This document shows positions 1 to 10,553 of a stretch of DNA of 38,209 nucleotides, piece by piece. The stretch's first letter is position 1. The number at the start of each line of letters is the position of its first letter. The notes below the pieces were generated by a model. That model made no database searches, was not told the DNA's origin, and saw only the letters and a list, made by a program, of their open reading frames with translations. The translations under genes and the position numbers were made by a program. The DNA is from Heterostelium multicystogenum (Eukaryota > Evosea > Eumycetozoa > Acytosteliales > Acytosteliaceae), in NCBI GenBank assembly GCA_003667245.1, contig RCNN01000243.1:1-38209 (forward strand). Direction: 5' to 3'.

Positions 1-643
1 ACATATATTAATTGAGATTGTTATAGTGTGTTTGATGTTGTTTGGTGTGGGGTGGTCAATAATGATAGTGGGTATTCGTGGGTGGTGGTAGTTTGTACAC
101 ACTTATTTATAAATTATAAATAGAGTTGTTAAAAAATCTACTTTTTCACTCACCACTCACACCAATAATTAATGTTAACACTACCACCACCGACTACTTC
201 TCTAGTGGAAACTGATATTTAATTCCAATCTTTTGTTTTTTTTCCATTCATTTTCATTTTTGTGTATTTTGTATAACTCATGACATCACCTGTCATTTTT
301 ACAATTTGATTTTGAAATTGCTCTGTTTGTAAGATGTTGTCGATGACCAATTATAATATCTTCATGTCAAGTAATGTTGTTGGCAATTGTTTACTTGTTA
401 TTTGGCAAAGTTTTTATAGGTAAAAAACTTGAATTCTGCTTGTCATATAATACAGCAATGATAATATCGCATTTTAATTTCTTACATTCCGCTCGAAATT
501 GGTAGTATTCACAAATATTCAATTGTATTGGAATCAATTTGAATTGCCTAATACTTGTTCTTTTTAATAGTTGCTACTTTAACAATTGTTTAAATAATTG
601 AAGTGGTTCCAATATAATAGATATTATATGTTTGATATTATTA

Positions 644-690
644 TGATGATTGATTGATTAATTGATTGATTGATGATTGATGATTATGGA
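644..690. repeat. Imperfect GATT tetranucleotide repeat
   Basis: Tandem GATT/GATGATT units fill this stretch. A shorter GATT run recurs near 1391-1410 and others occur near 27110 and 30260. Simple repeats of this kind are common in dictyostelid spacers. Confidence 0.7.
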
Positions 691-1279
691 TGTTGCTTTG
701 ATGTGATTATCAAAAGTCATTACCTAAAGTTTAATATTACTATAACTAGATATTTCCAAGTTAAATCTATTAGTTTAGTTTAGGATCTGTATGATTTATT
801 ATGATAAAATATTGTATGAATTATAAATAGGAATGAAAACAACAAACAACATGTGGATGTCATACATATTAAATTTATTATAAAAATTGTTAATTAATTA
901 ACTCATAATAATAATAATTCTCAATAACAAAATAATTATTAACAACATCAATATTTTGTTGCTGCAATGCTGTTTAGTTTGAATCTTATATATATTAATT
1001 ATATTATATTATAATATAATAACAGTATCGTTGATGCATTCGTCCAACCAGTATGCATCTATCCATAGTAAGTATACTATAGTGTATGTTTAGCACATGA
1101 TAAGTTTTACACTATTTTAAAAACACAGTAAAATCAACCATTTTATAATTTAATGAAACTTCTTTATTTGTACACAACCCTAAAAACACCAACATTTTAA
1201 TTCATTTGACCTTTTGAAAAATCAAATAAATATTCTATAGAATTATGATTATTATAATTGTTATCACACAACAGCAACA

Positions 1280-1377
1280 TCAATGATATTTTAGATAAAG
1301 AACGAATGGGTTATAACTAGTTGATCTGGTCGGTCGTTCAATAAATGCTACCATTTTCAAAATGAAAATATCATTGA
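1280..1377. other. Nested inverted repeats (possible structured element)
   Basis: A perfect 13-bp inverted repeat (TCAATGATATTTT at 1280-1292, its complement at 1365-1377) encloses a second 6-bp inverted pair (GAACGA 1300-1305, TCGTTC 1334-1339). It also encloses two small palindromes, GTTATAAC at 1310 and CATTTTCAAAATG at 1352. No reading frame explains it. It could be a structured RNA, a miniature element or chance in AT-rich DNA. Confidence 0.35.
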
Positions 1378-1703
1378 CAAAGTGAAGAAATGATTGATTG
1401 ATTGATTGATTATTACTTACTTCTACAGATATTCTATCGAAATGTATAACTTAAAAGATTTGATTATATCACAGGACTGATAAGCCGAGAATAGATTGTT
1501 GTTTGTCGATTACAACTGTTATGATTGGCTTTTATAATATTTATTGTGGGTTGAAGCTAGTTTAGATATGAGTTCTGAACTAATAGTAAGGTTTCTATCT
1601 CTACACTCACTCCTCTACAAAAGTTAATTGTAATCAATGAAATTTACATTTAACTGGTAAACTTTAAAAAATTATTAAATAATTTAAAAAAATAATCAAA
1701 CAA

Positions 1704-1812
1704 GAGGCACCGCCAAACTATGTGGGTTGAACATGTGGTCTTTTACTTTTTTGTGCCCAAGTGGTTGGAATTGGGGAGCACATTTGCTCCATCAGATACG
1801 TGGTGTCAGTTG
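1704..1812. other. Locally GC-richer patch with hairpin
   Basis: A block of roughly balanced base composition inside very AT-rich DNA. It contains a 6-bp stem with a 4-base loop (GGAGCA at 1775-1780, TGCTCC at 1785-1790). There is no ORF and no tRNA-like B box. It may be a small non-coding RNA or the 3' untranslated region of the downstream minus-strand gene. Confidence 0.3.
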
Positions 1813-2024
1813 ACAAATAAACTTTAACAAAAAAAATAAAAATATAAAAACCGATTTGTTAAAGTTTTTTGATCCAGCAAAAGATATTTTTTTGCGATGA
1901 AGTGCAAAAATAATTTATCATAAAAGATTTATCGATGCTTTATGATATGTTAGATCGATCAAGGGGGTATGTCACTGATTTTGTTGTTGTTGCTTCTTCA
2001 TTCGATTGCTTTCGGTCTTGGTAT

Positions 2025-4749
2025 TTATAAGGTGGATAGTACTCGGAGATCTAAGAGGTGTCTCATAGTGGGTCTGCCGTGAGGACAACACCAAGGGTTG
2101 TCCAAGGTTGACAGATTGTCCAGGATCTTTTTCATCTCTGAAAGTGTCAGAGAGGTTCCAACCATAATTGACTTCCGACAGGCACGAGAGGCAAACATTG
2201 CACTTGCTCTACTTAGTCTTATATTCTCAAGCCCAGTCATGGCATGCTCTTTGATCAACGCAATCAATTCATAAACATCTAAAGTAATCGATTGATCAAT
2301 GACACTCAATTAGTCATTATTTGAATATGCTAGGTCAAGTCAATGTCAAGAAACTTACCATTTTGTCCAAACACAGTGTTCTTACTAAAAGGAAACGCAG
2401 TCAGTTTGACTTTGTATTGGGAGGCGCACTCTCGTCAATGTGAAATTCAAATCCATTCTTTTTGAAGATGGAGATGTGGTCGATGATAATCAGCTCATCC
2501 TCGACAGTGAGGTTGAGCGAAACGGGTTTAATGGTCGGTTGTGAGTTGATGATGTGAGAGCGCTGCAGTGTTTCGTAGTTGAATTTCTCATCGGCTGCAT
2601 GTTGGTCGATGATGAACAGAATCCATACCAAGTCGAGTGATAATGAATCCCTTGTTGAACTGGCCAATGATCGACATGTCTTTGAAATACTCCTTCTTGA
2701 AGAATCTGGTCAGCTCTGATTGTGCATTGGAGTCATCGTAGCCATGGTCCTCGTTTACCCTTCTTCGAGGAGGAAATTCAACAACGGTTGATTTGAAGCA
2801 ATGTTTATCGTGGCAGGTATTGACGTTGTTGTTCTCAAAATTGATCTGCTTCTCTCCACAATAATAATTATACAGTGTTGTTGTCGCTATCGTAAACACC
2901 ATTCCTTATGAGATAGGATTCAATCAAGCTGTCAAGCTTGAGTGGAAGTGAAATATCATTAGTCTTGACATTCTTCTGTTTGAATCCTTCATCTGATGAA
3001 ACATTTCCAATGATGTTAAGATGGCTGGAGGATGTTGTATTCGTAGTAGTAATGGTCGTTGGATTGGATGCTGATTTTGGTTATGGGATTATCAGCAGAA
3101 TCACGAACATTTGAAATGAATATATTCCCACTTGCTGCTGGTTTTGAGGCCTGCTTCTTATTTGGAGCTATAATTGTATTGGAAAATGGAGATGTTCTCT
3201 TGTTATTTGTGCCAGCAAAATCATCATCTGGATATCCGATCCCTTTAACTTCTTTCGGTTGCTGGTAAGTCGTATCTAATACTGTTGTTCTTGTAGATTC
3301 ATTATTGCTTTGATTATTGCTATTATTATTACTATTTACATGGATGTTAGTGGATTGTTGTTGGTTTGATTTGATATTGGCATTTGTTGTTGCTATGGAT
3401 GTTGTTGTTGTTGTTGTATTCGATTGGGATGCCACTGTTTTGGTTGATTTTTGAGAGCTAAATGTCTGGAGTTCATTCATGTTACTGGATGATATATCAT
3501 AGGAGGATTGAGCGTTCTCCCATGTTTCTTTAAGCTTTTCCTTGACAAGATTGACAAGTTGTGTTTCTTTTTGCATGAATACTTTTCTTTTGTCTGGTGT
3601 CACGTTGACATCATATGTGTTGGGGTTTGCGGTGATGTTGAGGAAAATCATGGATAGGTGCCTTTCTTGTAGAATGTCTGATAAGGCCATTGATTGCTTT
3701 GATGAGAGGACCCATTTCAATAGGTCGCTTGTTTAAATATATAAATTGTCTATCTCCACAGCTTCTAGCAGATGATGAAGCGCTTTGGGAGCTAATTAGA
3801 GGAACCAGAGCCACTATTCGTTCCAACCTTTGAAATCAAGCCTTCCACTGTGAAGACGTCATCGCTTGCACTAAATGGATCGAGTAGCGCAGTTGTCTTT
3901 GCACCAAAAACGGCTGAGATATTATCTTTCAAAGTTGGCTTGCCTTCAGTGGACATCACCGGTGTACGAGATCCTTTTGCGGGCTGATGATATACAACTA
4001 GACGCACACCAGTGGGCGATTATGGCATAGGTCTGCAGCACTGTTTGGATCTTTGTGTATTCTCGCTTTAGGTTACGCTTTAACTCTTGGTGACGAACCG
4101 GCACCTTCCTAAATGGAGAGTTCAGTGTGACAGTGTGCCGACTTCGCGCGCCACTGAAGTCTGAGAAATTATCGCACCATTAATATCATACACCAATCTT
4201 GTTCCAGTAGGTGAGCCAGATGCCCGTGTGGCAATAGTGACGTCCGACAGCGCACACAAGGAGCTGAGCGCCTCTCCACGGAATCCAAATGAAGTGACAG
4301 ACTCCAGATCATGAAAGTCCTGGATTTTCGAAGTATAATGTTTGAGAGTCAGTGCGGCGAAATTGTGTGGCTCTACACCACATCCATTATCAATCACTTC
4401 AATCGATTCTTCTCCGTATTCCTTGAGCCTGACCTCGACTTTAGTGGCACCTGCATCTAAACTATTTTCAACCAGTTCCTTGGTTGCCACCGAGAGATCA
4501 AAAATAACCTGTCCACTGCAAATAAGATGGGACCGATTCCTGATCGATTGCAGAGATTTTTACAGGTGGCGAAGGGTGTGGGATCACTGCCAACTTGTGT
4601 TTGTCCAATTCATCCACCAATTCATTCGTCTGTTTGGCATCAATGATCTGTGAGTCTGTATAGATCGAGCTGGCTGTAGAAGAAATCACCGAAGTCTGCG
4701 AGACAATGATGCTATCGTCATCGCCAACGACATCGTTCTCCTCCATCAT
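2025..4749 (-). CDS. pms1: MutL-homolog mismatch repair endonuclease PMS1/PMS2
   Basis: Subunit of the MutL-alpha heterodimer, which nicks DNA during nuclear mismatch repair. The N-terminal GHKL ATPase shows [20 protein letters not shown] and FGFRGEAL, followed by the S5-like transducer with [12 protein letters not shown] Ser/Thr/Asn-rich linker separates it from a C-terminal nuclease domain that carries the metal-binding motif [12 protein letters not shown], plus FASRACRKS and CPHGRP. Motif order and length fit eukaryotic PMS2-type proteins. One short intron is likely near 2306-2358 (donor GTAAG at 2358). The reading frame changes about nine times (near 4530, 4127, 4014, 3790, 3690, 3666, 2890, 2625 and 2404), some within CCC runs, while residue conservation stays high on both sides. 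I therefore infer base-calling errors rather than decay. The start is the first ATG, at 4749. The gene is divergent from taf9. Confidence 0.93.
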
Positions 4750-5001
4750 TAACCCTGAACTCTATGTAGTCTTTATGTATCCTAAGATGATTATGACTAT
4801 ATGAATGTAATATAAATTAATTAGTAATTTATATATATTAAAGGCGCGAAAATCATTTGAATTTGAAAAAACCACACACAATGTGTGAATACCCCATTCT
4901 TACTGTGTTTATTAATATTATTGTGTTTTTTACAGGAAATTGAAGTTTGTGCGATTATTAGAGGCTTAGTATTGACTGATTACTAATTAAAGAAGTGAAG
5001 G
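4750..5001. promoter_or_regulatory. Divergent pms1/taf9 promoter
   Basis: This 252-bp AT-rich stretch separates the two start codons and must hold both promoters. Its most distinctive feature is the GC-rich decamer at 4843-4852, annotated separately. It also has ATATATATTA-type boxes and a palindromic CACACAATGTGTG near 4875. Confidence 0.6.
4843..4852 (-). promoter_or_regulatory. E2F-like site TTTTCGCGCC
   Basis: The plus strand reads GGCGCGAAAA, the complement of TTTTCGCGCC, an exact E2F/DP consensus. It lies about 95 bases upstream of the pms1 start codon and 150 upstream of taf9. Mismatch repair genes are E2F targets in other eukaryotes, and dictyostelids have an Rb-like protein. Cell-cycle control of pms1 is an inference from this single site. 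Confidence 0.45.
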
Positions 5002-6345
5002 ATGTCCGACGATGTTGTAATGACTGAAATCATCCAGTGGCAGCAACAGCAATGAGCCAGAAGCCACAACTAATACAAATGCGACCATAGACTCTACCAC
5101 TTCCACTGCTGCTACTACTACTTCGACGACTACAGAGGAGGCTGAGAAGAACGAACCAGAGAATGATCCAGCAACAAATGAAACAACAACAACAACAACA
5201 ACAGGTCAAAATAAGGAAGATGTAGATAATAAAGAATCAATAACAAATATAGAAGTTGAAAGTAGCGATACTGCTGAAAAGAAGTAACTGAAAATGTAGA
5301 TAATTCAAATAGTAAAGATGATACAGATAATAGCAGTAAGAGCAGCGACGATGTACACAATAAAAAACAATGAAGATAACTCTGAAAAAGATGTAGCTGC
5401 GACAACAACAGCAGCATCAACAAGCAATGATGATAGTAAAGATATGATGGATGTAGATAATGCCACCAGTTCAACTACTAGTAGCAGTAGTAATGCACCT
5501 AAAACACCGGATAGCAACGCAATGAATACAAATCCAGATAATACAGTCAAGATACTACCCAAAACCCTGGCTGCATTGACACAGCCAATACAAAGACGAC
5601 CAAGTACCGGCCTACCTGGTGTCGAACAAAGATGATATCGATATTACACAAACCAATTTAGATGAACCAAGAGATGCTAGAGTCATAAAGAATATCCTCA
5701 AGACAATGGGTGTACAAGCTCATGATCCACGTGTAGTCAATCAATTATTGGAATTTATGTTTAGTAGGTATCATTAACAACTTGCTGCAGAAAGCCAACC
5801 CACTAACATCCGACTACTATGACTTTGCCTGTAGAATATGTATATGAAGTATTACAAGATTCAGTGGTATACAGCGATCACTCAGGAAAGATCTGACATT
5901 GATATCTCTGATATTAGATTATCCATCCAGTCTCGTGTCAACTTTTTCATTTACCCAACCTCCACCCCGAGAAGTATGTCTGATTCATCGATTCTGCAAG
6001 CTCTTTTTCTCTTGATTACTTACATATCTGAACTTCTGCTATTGTTGTAGCTACTATTATCTATTAGTGAAGAAAAGAATAAGATTACCATTACCACCTA
6101 TTCCACAGAAGTTTGGTATATTGCTACCACCTGATGACTATTGCCTGACCTATCCCAACTACCAGGTTGACCCACCAAAGCCACCACCTCCTCAACCAGT
6201 CCAGCCACTGGCACCACAAGCACAACGTGGACACTACAACAAGAAGATTCCAGAAAAGCAAATACCAATTCGTTTGAATGCTACACAGCCACCAAGCATC
6301 ATAAATCCACCCATCAATGGAAAGCATGCATCACAAGATAAATAA
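5002..6345 (+). CDS. taf9: TFIID subunit TAF9
   Basis: Histone-fold subunit of TFIID (and SAGA-type complexes), which pairs with TAF6 at the core promoter. After an acidic Thr/Asn/Ser-rich N-terminus (about 5002-5590), the conserved fold begins with ARVIKNILKTMGV, HDPRVVNQLLEFMF, VYEVLQDSVVYSDHSGK and DIRLSIQSRVNF. It is followed by the TAF9 tail QPPPRE and LLPPDDYCLTYPNYQ and a Pro-rich end. Two introns are supported: 5768-5834 (GTATC...GTAG) and 5974-6050 (GTATGT...TGTAG). The start MSDDVVMTE at 5002 is the first ATG of the acidic region. The frame shifts near 5029, 5287, 5371, 5610, 5835, 5891 and 5947, mostly in A or T runs. These look like sequencing indels because the correct residues continue in the next frame. 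Confidence 0.88.
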
Positions 6346-6392
6346 CAATTGTCAACCATTCATTATTATAATACTGTTCATATCATAATACT

Positions 6393-7694
6393 TTAATCAT
6401 CTTTATTTACTTTATCATCATTACATCTCACACTTTCATCGTTGCTTTGGTTGTGATCATTTAGATGTGCAGTGTCCATTTTTGTTTTTTTCATTGGTAT
6501 TTCTTCTTTGTTTAAACCTGGCTTGGATGCTGCCGAGTCTAATGCCGCTACTGGCAGAGTTGGCCATTTCCATTTGTAGAACTCAATGATCATGGAGATG
6601 AGAATAAATGTAACAAATGTCAAACAAAATACAACCATTATTCCTTGTCCAGCGTTGACTTGGAGCATTCCTAGAATGATTGTAATGAATGCCAAAACCT
6701 GAGTGGTATATCTTGTTTATTCTGTGAATCATACTTTGAATTCGATGAGTATGAGCTGTCTTTTAGATCTTTTTGGGACAACGAGATTCCTCCCAAGATG
6801 GTTGAGAGTAAAAACATAACAAGAGTTATGGCACCTAGTACAGAGTGCTTACTATCGAGATCTACACCTCCTACTGTTTTAATTATCATTGCTACTCCTA
6901 TTAATATGAAGATCATCCCAATGATTGAATTATATTATACACTGATTGCCACCATCTTTGGGACTTTGTATTTTGTAGGAATCTTGTCAAGAACATTGAG
7001 AATGGCATCAATATTGCAAAGGTAGCAAACATAAATCCAACATGGTAACCAAAGTACACTGATTCCTCTGAACCTGAGCTTAGAGACTGTGAACCAAAGT
7101 TCATAATGAAACCATTTTTGAGCAAATAATCACTAATATTCCCTGTTGGCAAATGATTGACATTTCCAATGTACCAATATAAATTAAAGCCTTCTTTATC
7201 CATTTCTATGTCTCTATCAGCTTTGGAATCTGTAGTTTTTAAACTTCTTGAAAAGGTGAATGTGGAGAAATCTCCAGACTGGAAGCAACTGGACGAAATG
7301 ATATTGTTAACTCCACCAATATCGATATCATCATAGATTATTCCGTTATTTTGAAGAAACATATCTTTTACTTGGCATCTTCCATCTTTGTAAAAAAACA
7401 GAAATATAAACATCTATTCCATCTGAAGGATCAGTTCTCAAAACATTCTGCCATCCAATTCCAATCCAAGATAGCACATTGGTAGAAATAATGAAATTGA
7501 TTTTAGTTCCTTTAGTGTCCCATTGTATTGTAAATCCTGATTCAATATCTAAAACCTTGGGATGATTAAATCTACCTGTGAAAAGTTATTTCAATTTAGA
7601 CTCATATTCAGATGATTAAATTACAATAAAGTTTACCATTGATTGTTTGGCAAGATAATAAAAGTAGAAGTACAATACATAATTTTGAAATCAT
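6393..7694 (-). CDS. DOMON/cytochrome b561 membrane protein, diverged copy
   Basis: Paralog of the gene at 8054-9238. Exon 1 (7637-7694) encodes a signal peptide with a run of five Leu. Exon 2 starts at 7575 after a GTAAAC...CACAG intron. A DOMON domain (about residues 25-170, with LSWIGIGWQN) precedes membrane helices carrying GYHVGFMF and SKHSVLGAI. The neighbour's next two heme histidines (SHF and HWIGG) have no counterpart: the aligned SHF position reads SLS, and the following helix segment is missing around 6690-6710. A hydrophilic Asn/Asp-rich tail ends the protein. Frame changes occur at the T7/A7 run 7392-7398, near 6911 and near 6700. If the absence is real, the protein would have impaired heme binding. 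It may instead be an assembly collapse. Confidence 0.8.
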
Positions 7695-8053
7695 TATTAT
7701 ATTAGTTACTTTAATTGTATAATTATGTAATGATCAGATTTTAGTGGAAGTACTTTATGTTTTTTGATTAATTTGGGTGTAAATTTGTACCCACTATTTG
7801 GGTAATGTGCACCAAAACTTATGGGCTGTTTCTAAAAACACCCATTATTTAATTCTAATTCTGATCTTTTGTGCTCTCCGAATCGAAAAGAAACCCGCAA
7901 TTCACTAGACAAAGTGTAAGGAAAGTTATCAAATACCAACAAAATTTAATACAAATTTAACAACCTTTATCTTTACTAGGGTTAAATGTAAATTTAATTG
8001 TTAGAAACTTTAGAAGTATATATATTTTATTATACATTTAATAATTTAATTAA
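7695..8053. other. Spacer between tandem DOMON genes
   Basis: This 359-bp stretch is the promoter of the diverged copy and the 3' flank of the intact copy. It has an 18-base near-palindrome GGGTGTAAATTTGTACCC at 7775-7792 and further GGGT/ACCC blocks up to 7842. No coding frame was seen. Confidence 0.5.
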
Positions 8054-9238
8054 TTAATTAGTAACTAAATGATATCCATCGGAATTGGTTGGCCACTTCC
8101 ATTTGTAAAATTCGATATAACCGAAAATTACCAAATAGGAGGTGAATGTCAAACCAAATACGACAATGATACCTTGTGAAACTTGAGCCAAAACCATACC
8201 AAGAATGATTGTAACGAAACCGAATAAGAGAGTGAGACGTCCACCAATCCAATGAATGATATCTGGGAAAATTGGGGTCTTTTCTCTTTGTGGATTCCAC
8301 ATGAAGTGAGAAGTGGCACCCAAGAAGATTGAGACATAGAATAAGCAGAGGGTGGTTGTACCGAGAATAGCATGATTGGTTGCCATACTGATTCCACCGA
8401 CCATTTTCAATGCCATTGCCAAACCGATGATGGTAAAGATCAATCCAAGGACTTGGACGAAAATGTGAATTGGGAACCACCACATGTGTGATTCCTTGAG
8501 ATAACGAGCAACAAAGATACCGAATGGCATCAAAACTCCGAATGTAAAGAACATAAAACCAACATGGTATCCGAACCAGTCTGGTTGGGCGGCTTGAGTA
8601 GCACCTTGACCTAGATCAATAGTTTGACGACCGGCATTTCCATTTTGGTGGTATCCAAAGTCGTTTGATACACCATGAGCCCAAACCAAATCTAAACCGG
8701 CTGGACCAACAATGATGTCATTGTCACCAGCTTTGTCTCCAGTAACCAACTTTCTTGAGAAAATGAAATTTGAATAGTCTGAGGTTTGGTAGCATGAGAA
8801 TGAGAGGATATCGTAGGTACCATTGACCAAAATGTTGGTATCATCGTATGGACGTTTAGCACCAGTTGGGTTGGAAACCATGTCGTGTACAGTGCAAGTA
8901 CCATTGAATGTGGCAAGAACGTAATCTACACCAGCCATTGGCATTGATTGATCATTATCATAAGTATGCCATCCAATAGCAATCCAGGAGGCTACATTGG
9001 CAGAAACTGAAAAAGTGATAGTATCATTGATGATTTCCCATTGGAGTTGGAATCCTGAAGATTGATCCAACAAGATTGGATCACTCAATAATGCTGTTTT
9101 AAAATATTCCAATAATTTAAATTAATATCAATAACCTCTAGTTATTATTTCAATTACTATATTAAACTTACCATTTGAAAATATGGAACAAGAAATTATT
9201 GATAAAATTAGAATACTTAATTTCATTAGAGAATTCAT
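8054..9238 (-). CDS. DOMON-cytochrome b561 (ferric reductase-like) membrane protein
   Basis: Predicted transmembrane electron carrier of the ferric-chelate-reductase-1/AIR12-like class. Exon 1 (9172-9238) encodes a signal peptide (MNSLMKLSILILSIISCS). Exon 2 (8054-9093) follows a GTAAG...AACAG intron that joins in frame. The DOMON domain (about residues 25-170, with NVASWIAIGWHTY) is followed by a five-helix cytochrome b561 core. The four expected heme histidines are visible in GYHVGF, TNHAILG, SHFMW and IIHWIGGR. The protein ends with FYKWKWP and a short tail, about 370 residues in all. The domain order suggests an extracellular DOMON and trans-membrane reduction. The substrate is unknown. 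The frame is intact, unlike its tandem neighbour. Confidence 0.9.
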
Positions 9239-9992
9239 TTTGAATTTCGACTAGTTGCAGTATATTTAATTATTTCTACAATGGATTCTATGTTTGAGGA
9301 ATAATCGAGAAAGAATGTAAATGTGTAAAGTTGGTATGTAGGTGTGATATGGTGTCGGTGATTGATTTGGTGATTGACAATTATGTGTCTTTTGTAAATT
9401 CTTGCCAAGCCAAATAAAGATTAGTTGCTTGGTTCAGATTGGATTATTTGGTTTTAAAAATTAAAAATAAATGCTAACAATTCGATAGTGTTAGTGATGA
9501 GTTTTATGATTGTAAAATTCTATACTTTGATACAACTTAAGAGGTGTGTTGGTGTGAAATATGAATGTCTGTTAGTAACAAGAGAGATAAACAGACAAGA
9601 CAGACAGACAGATATATCAGATATAAATGGTTAGAAAAAAGTGATGATATTTTTAATTTAAATCTTTTGAGTTGTAGGATTGTTTTTTATAATTTTCTTA
9701 TTTTATTAAATATCAATGCACAAAAAACAATAAAAATAAAAATCAAACATTTCTCAATACAATTGTTCAGAAGCGTAGAGCATCTGTGGTAATAAATAGA
9801 ACACTCACCCTGTCAGTCCAATACATCAATAAACATGTCAAAATGAGAAGGCACCAGAGCCATCTAACTGAATCGTAAAAAAACACTGTGTTTTAATAAT
9901 ATCAGATGGGTGTAAAAAACTCAATAAAAACAGTTTTTCAAAACATCAACCAGATTATTCTGTCATAGGTTTTGTTTTTTGAAAAAAAATAA
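9239..9992. other. AT-rich spacer upstream of DOMON gene
   Basis: Promoter side of the DOMON gene, with no supported gene. It contains a GACA-type short repeat at 9597-9612 and the perfect palindrome AAAACACTGTGTTTT near 9886-9900. A short plus-strand frame at 9565-9792 has no family resemblance and looks spurious. Confidence 0.5.
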
Positions 9993-10258
9993 GAAGTTTC
10001 GCAACCCAATCTAGACACTTTCAAAGTATTCTATTGTAGTGGCGGAATCTTCTATATGTGGGTTGTTCCAAATTTTAAGGATCCATGTGAACTTTCGCAA
10101 GAGAGTTCAGGGTACTTTACAATAAAAATAGATTCACCTGATGATATCAGCAAACACACAGTGTTAAAGATGTAGCAAAAGGAATGGCAGAACATCTTAT
10201 GTGTTCTATTTGGTCCTGTTTTATTGATAAGATTGCAAAGATCTTCATGATATTATAG
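9993..10258 (+). pseudogene. Possible gene remnant, unrecognised
   Basis: A 60-codon open frame without a start codon runs to TAG at 10173. The neighbouring frame then continues in a coding-like way (VAKGMAEHLMCSIWSC) to TAG at 10256. The residue composition (YCSGGIFYMWVVPNF, SSGYFTIKIDSPDD) is balanced and unlike translated spacer DNA. I do not recognise the family. It could be a decayed paralog, or an exon of a gene broken by a one-base error near 10165. No signal peptide or clear upstream exon was found. Confidence 0.3.
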
Positions 10259-10553
10259 GTGATAAGATGTTTAAAAATATCGATATTCGTTAATTAATGA
10301 GCTTGATTCCATGGAATTGCTGCACTACTTCTTTTAACATCTAATATTAAATATTATCTTAATAAGATATTAGCTGGTTGTTTATTGGATTTGGGAGTTG
10401 TTTTAATTATATGATTGGTTCAACATAAATATATGTACACTCTATTAAATTTGTTGATTGATTTATCTTATCAATCTTTATGTTAAAGAGTTTAGTTTAG
10501 TTGGGTTAGTTGTTGAGTTTGACGTCGATGTTTGTTTGTTGTACAAATAGTAT
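10259..10553. other. AT-rich spacer, 3' flank
   Basis: Nothing recognisable. It lies downstream of the minus-strand surface-protein gene and contains only A/T-rich runs. Confidence 0.5.

Larger units (their letters stand above)
1..2024. other. AT-rich spacer, no gene seen
   Basis: No convincing coding frame on either strand. The stretch holds GATT-type repeats (about 644-690 and 1391-1410), A/T homopolymers and two compact structured patches described separately (1280-1377 and 1704-1812). The right part is the 3' flank of the pms1 gene on the minus strand. Confidence 0.6.

Noticed and set aside
5130..5562. Minus-strand Leu-rich ORFs that look like membrane helices
   Set aside because: They are antisense of the CAA/ACA/GAT-rich taf9 N-terminal coding region.
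2025..6345. Programmed ribosomal frameshifting or true pseudogenes in pms1 and taf9
   Set aside because: Breaks fall in varied contexts, often plain homopolymers, go in both directions and lack any common slippery site, while motifs stay conserved. Sequencing error is simpler.
9565..9792. Plus-strand 75-codon ORF
   Set aside because: Composition is that of translated AT-rich repeat DNA, with no family resemblance and no promoter or exon context.
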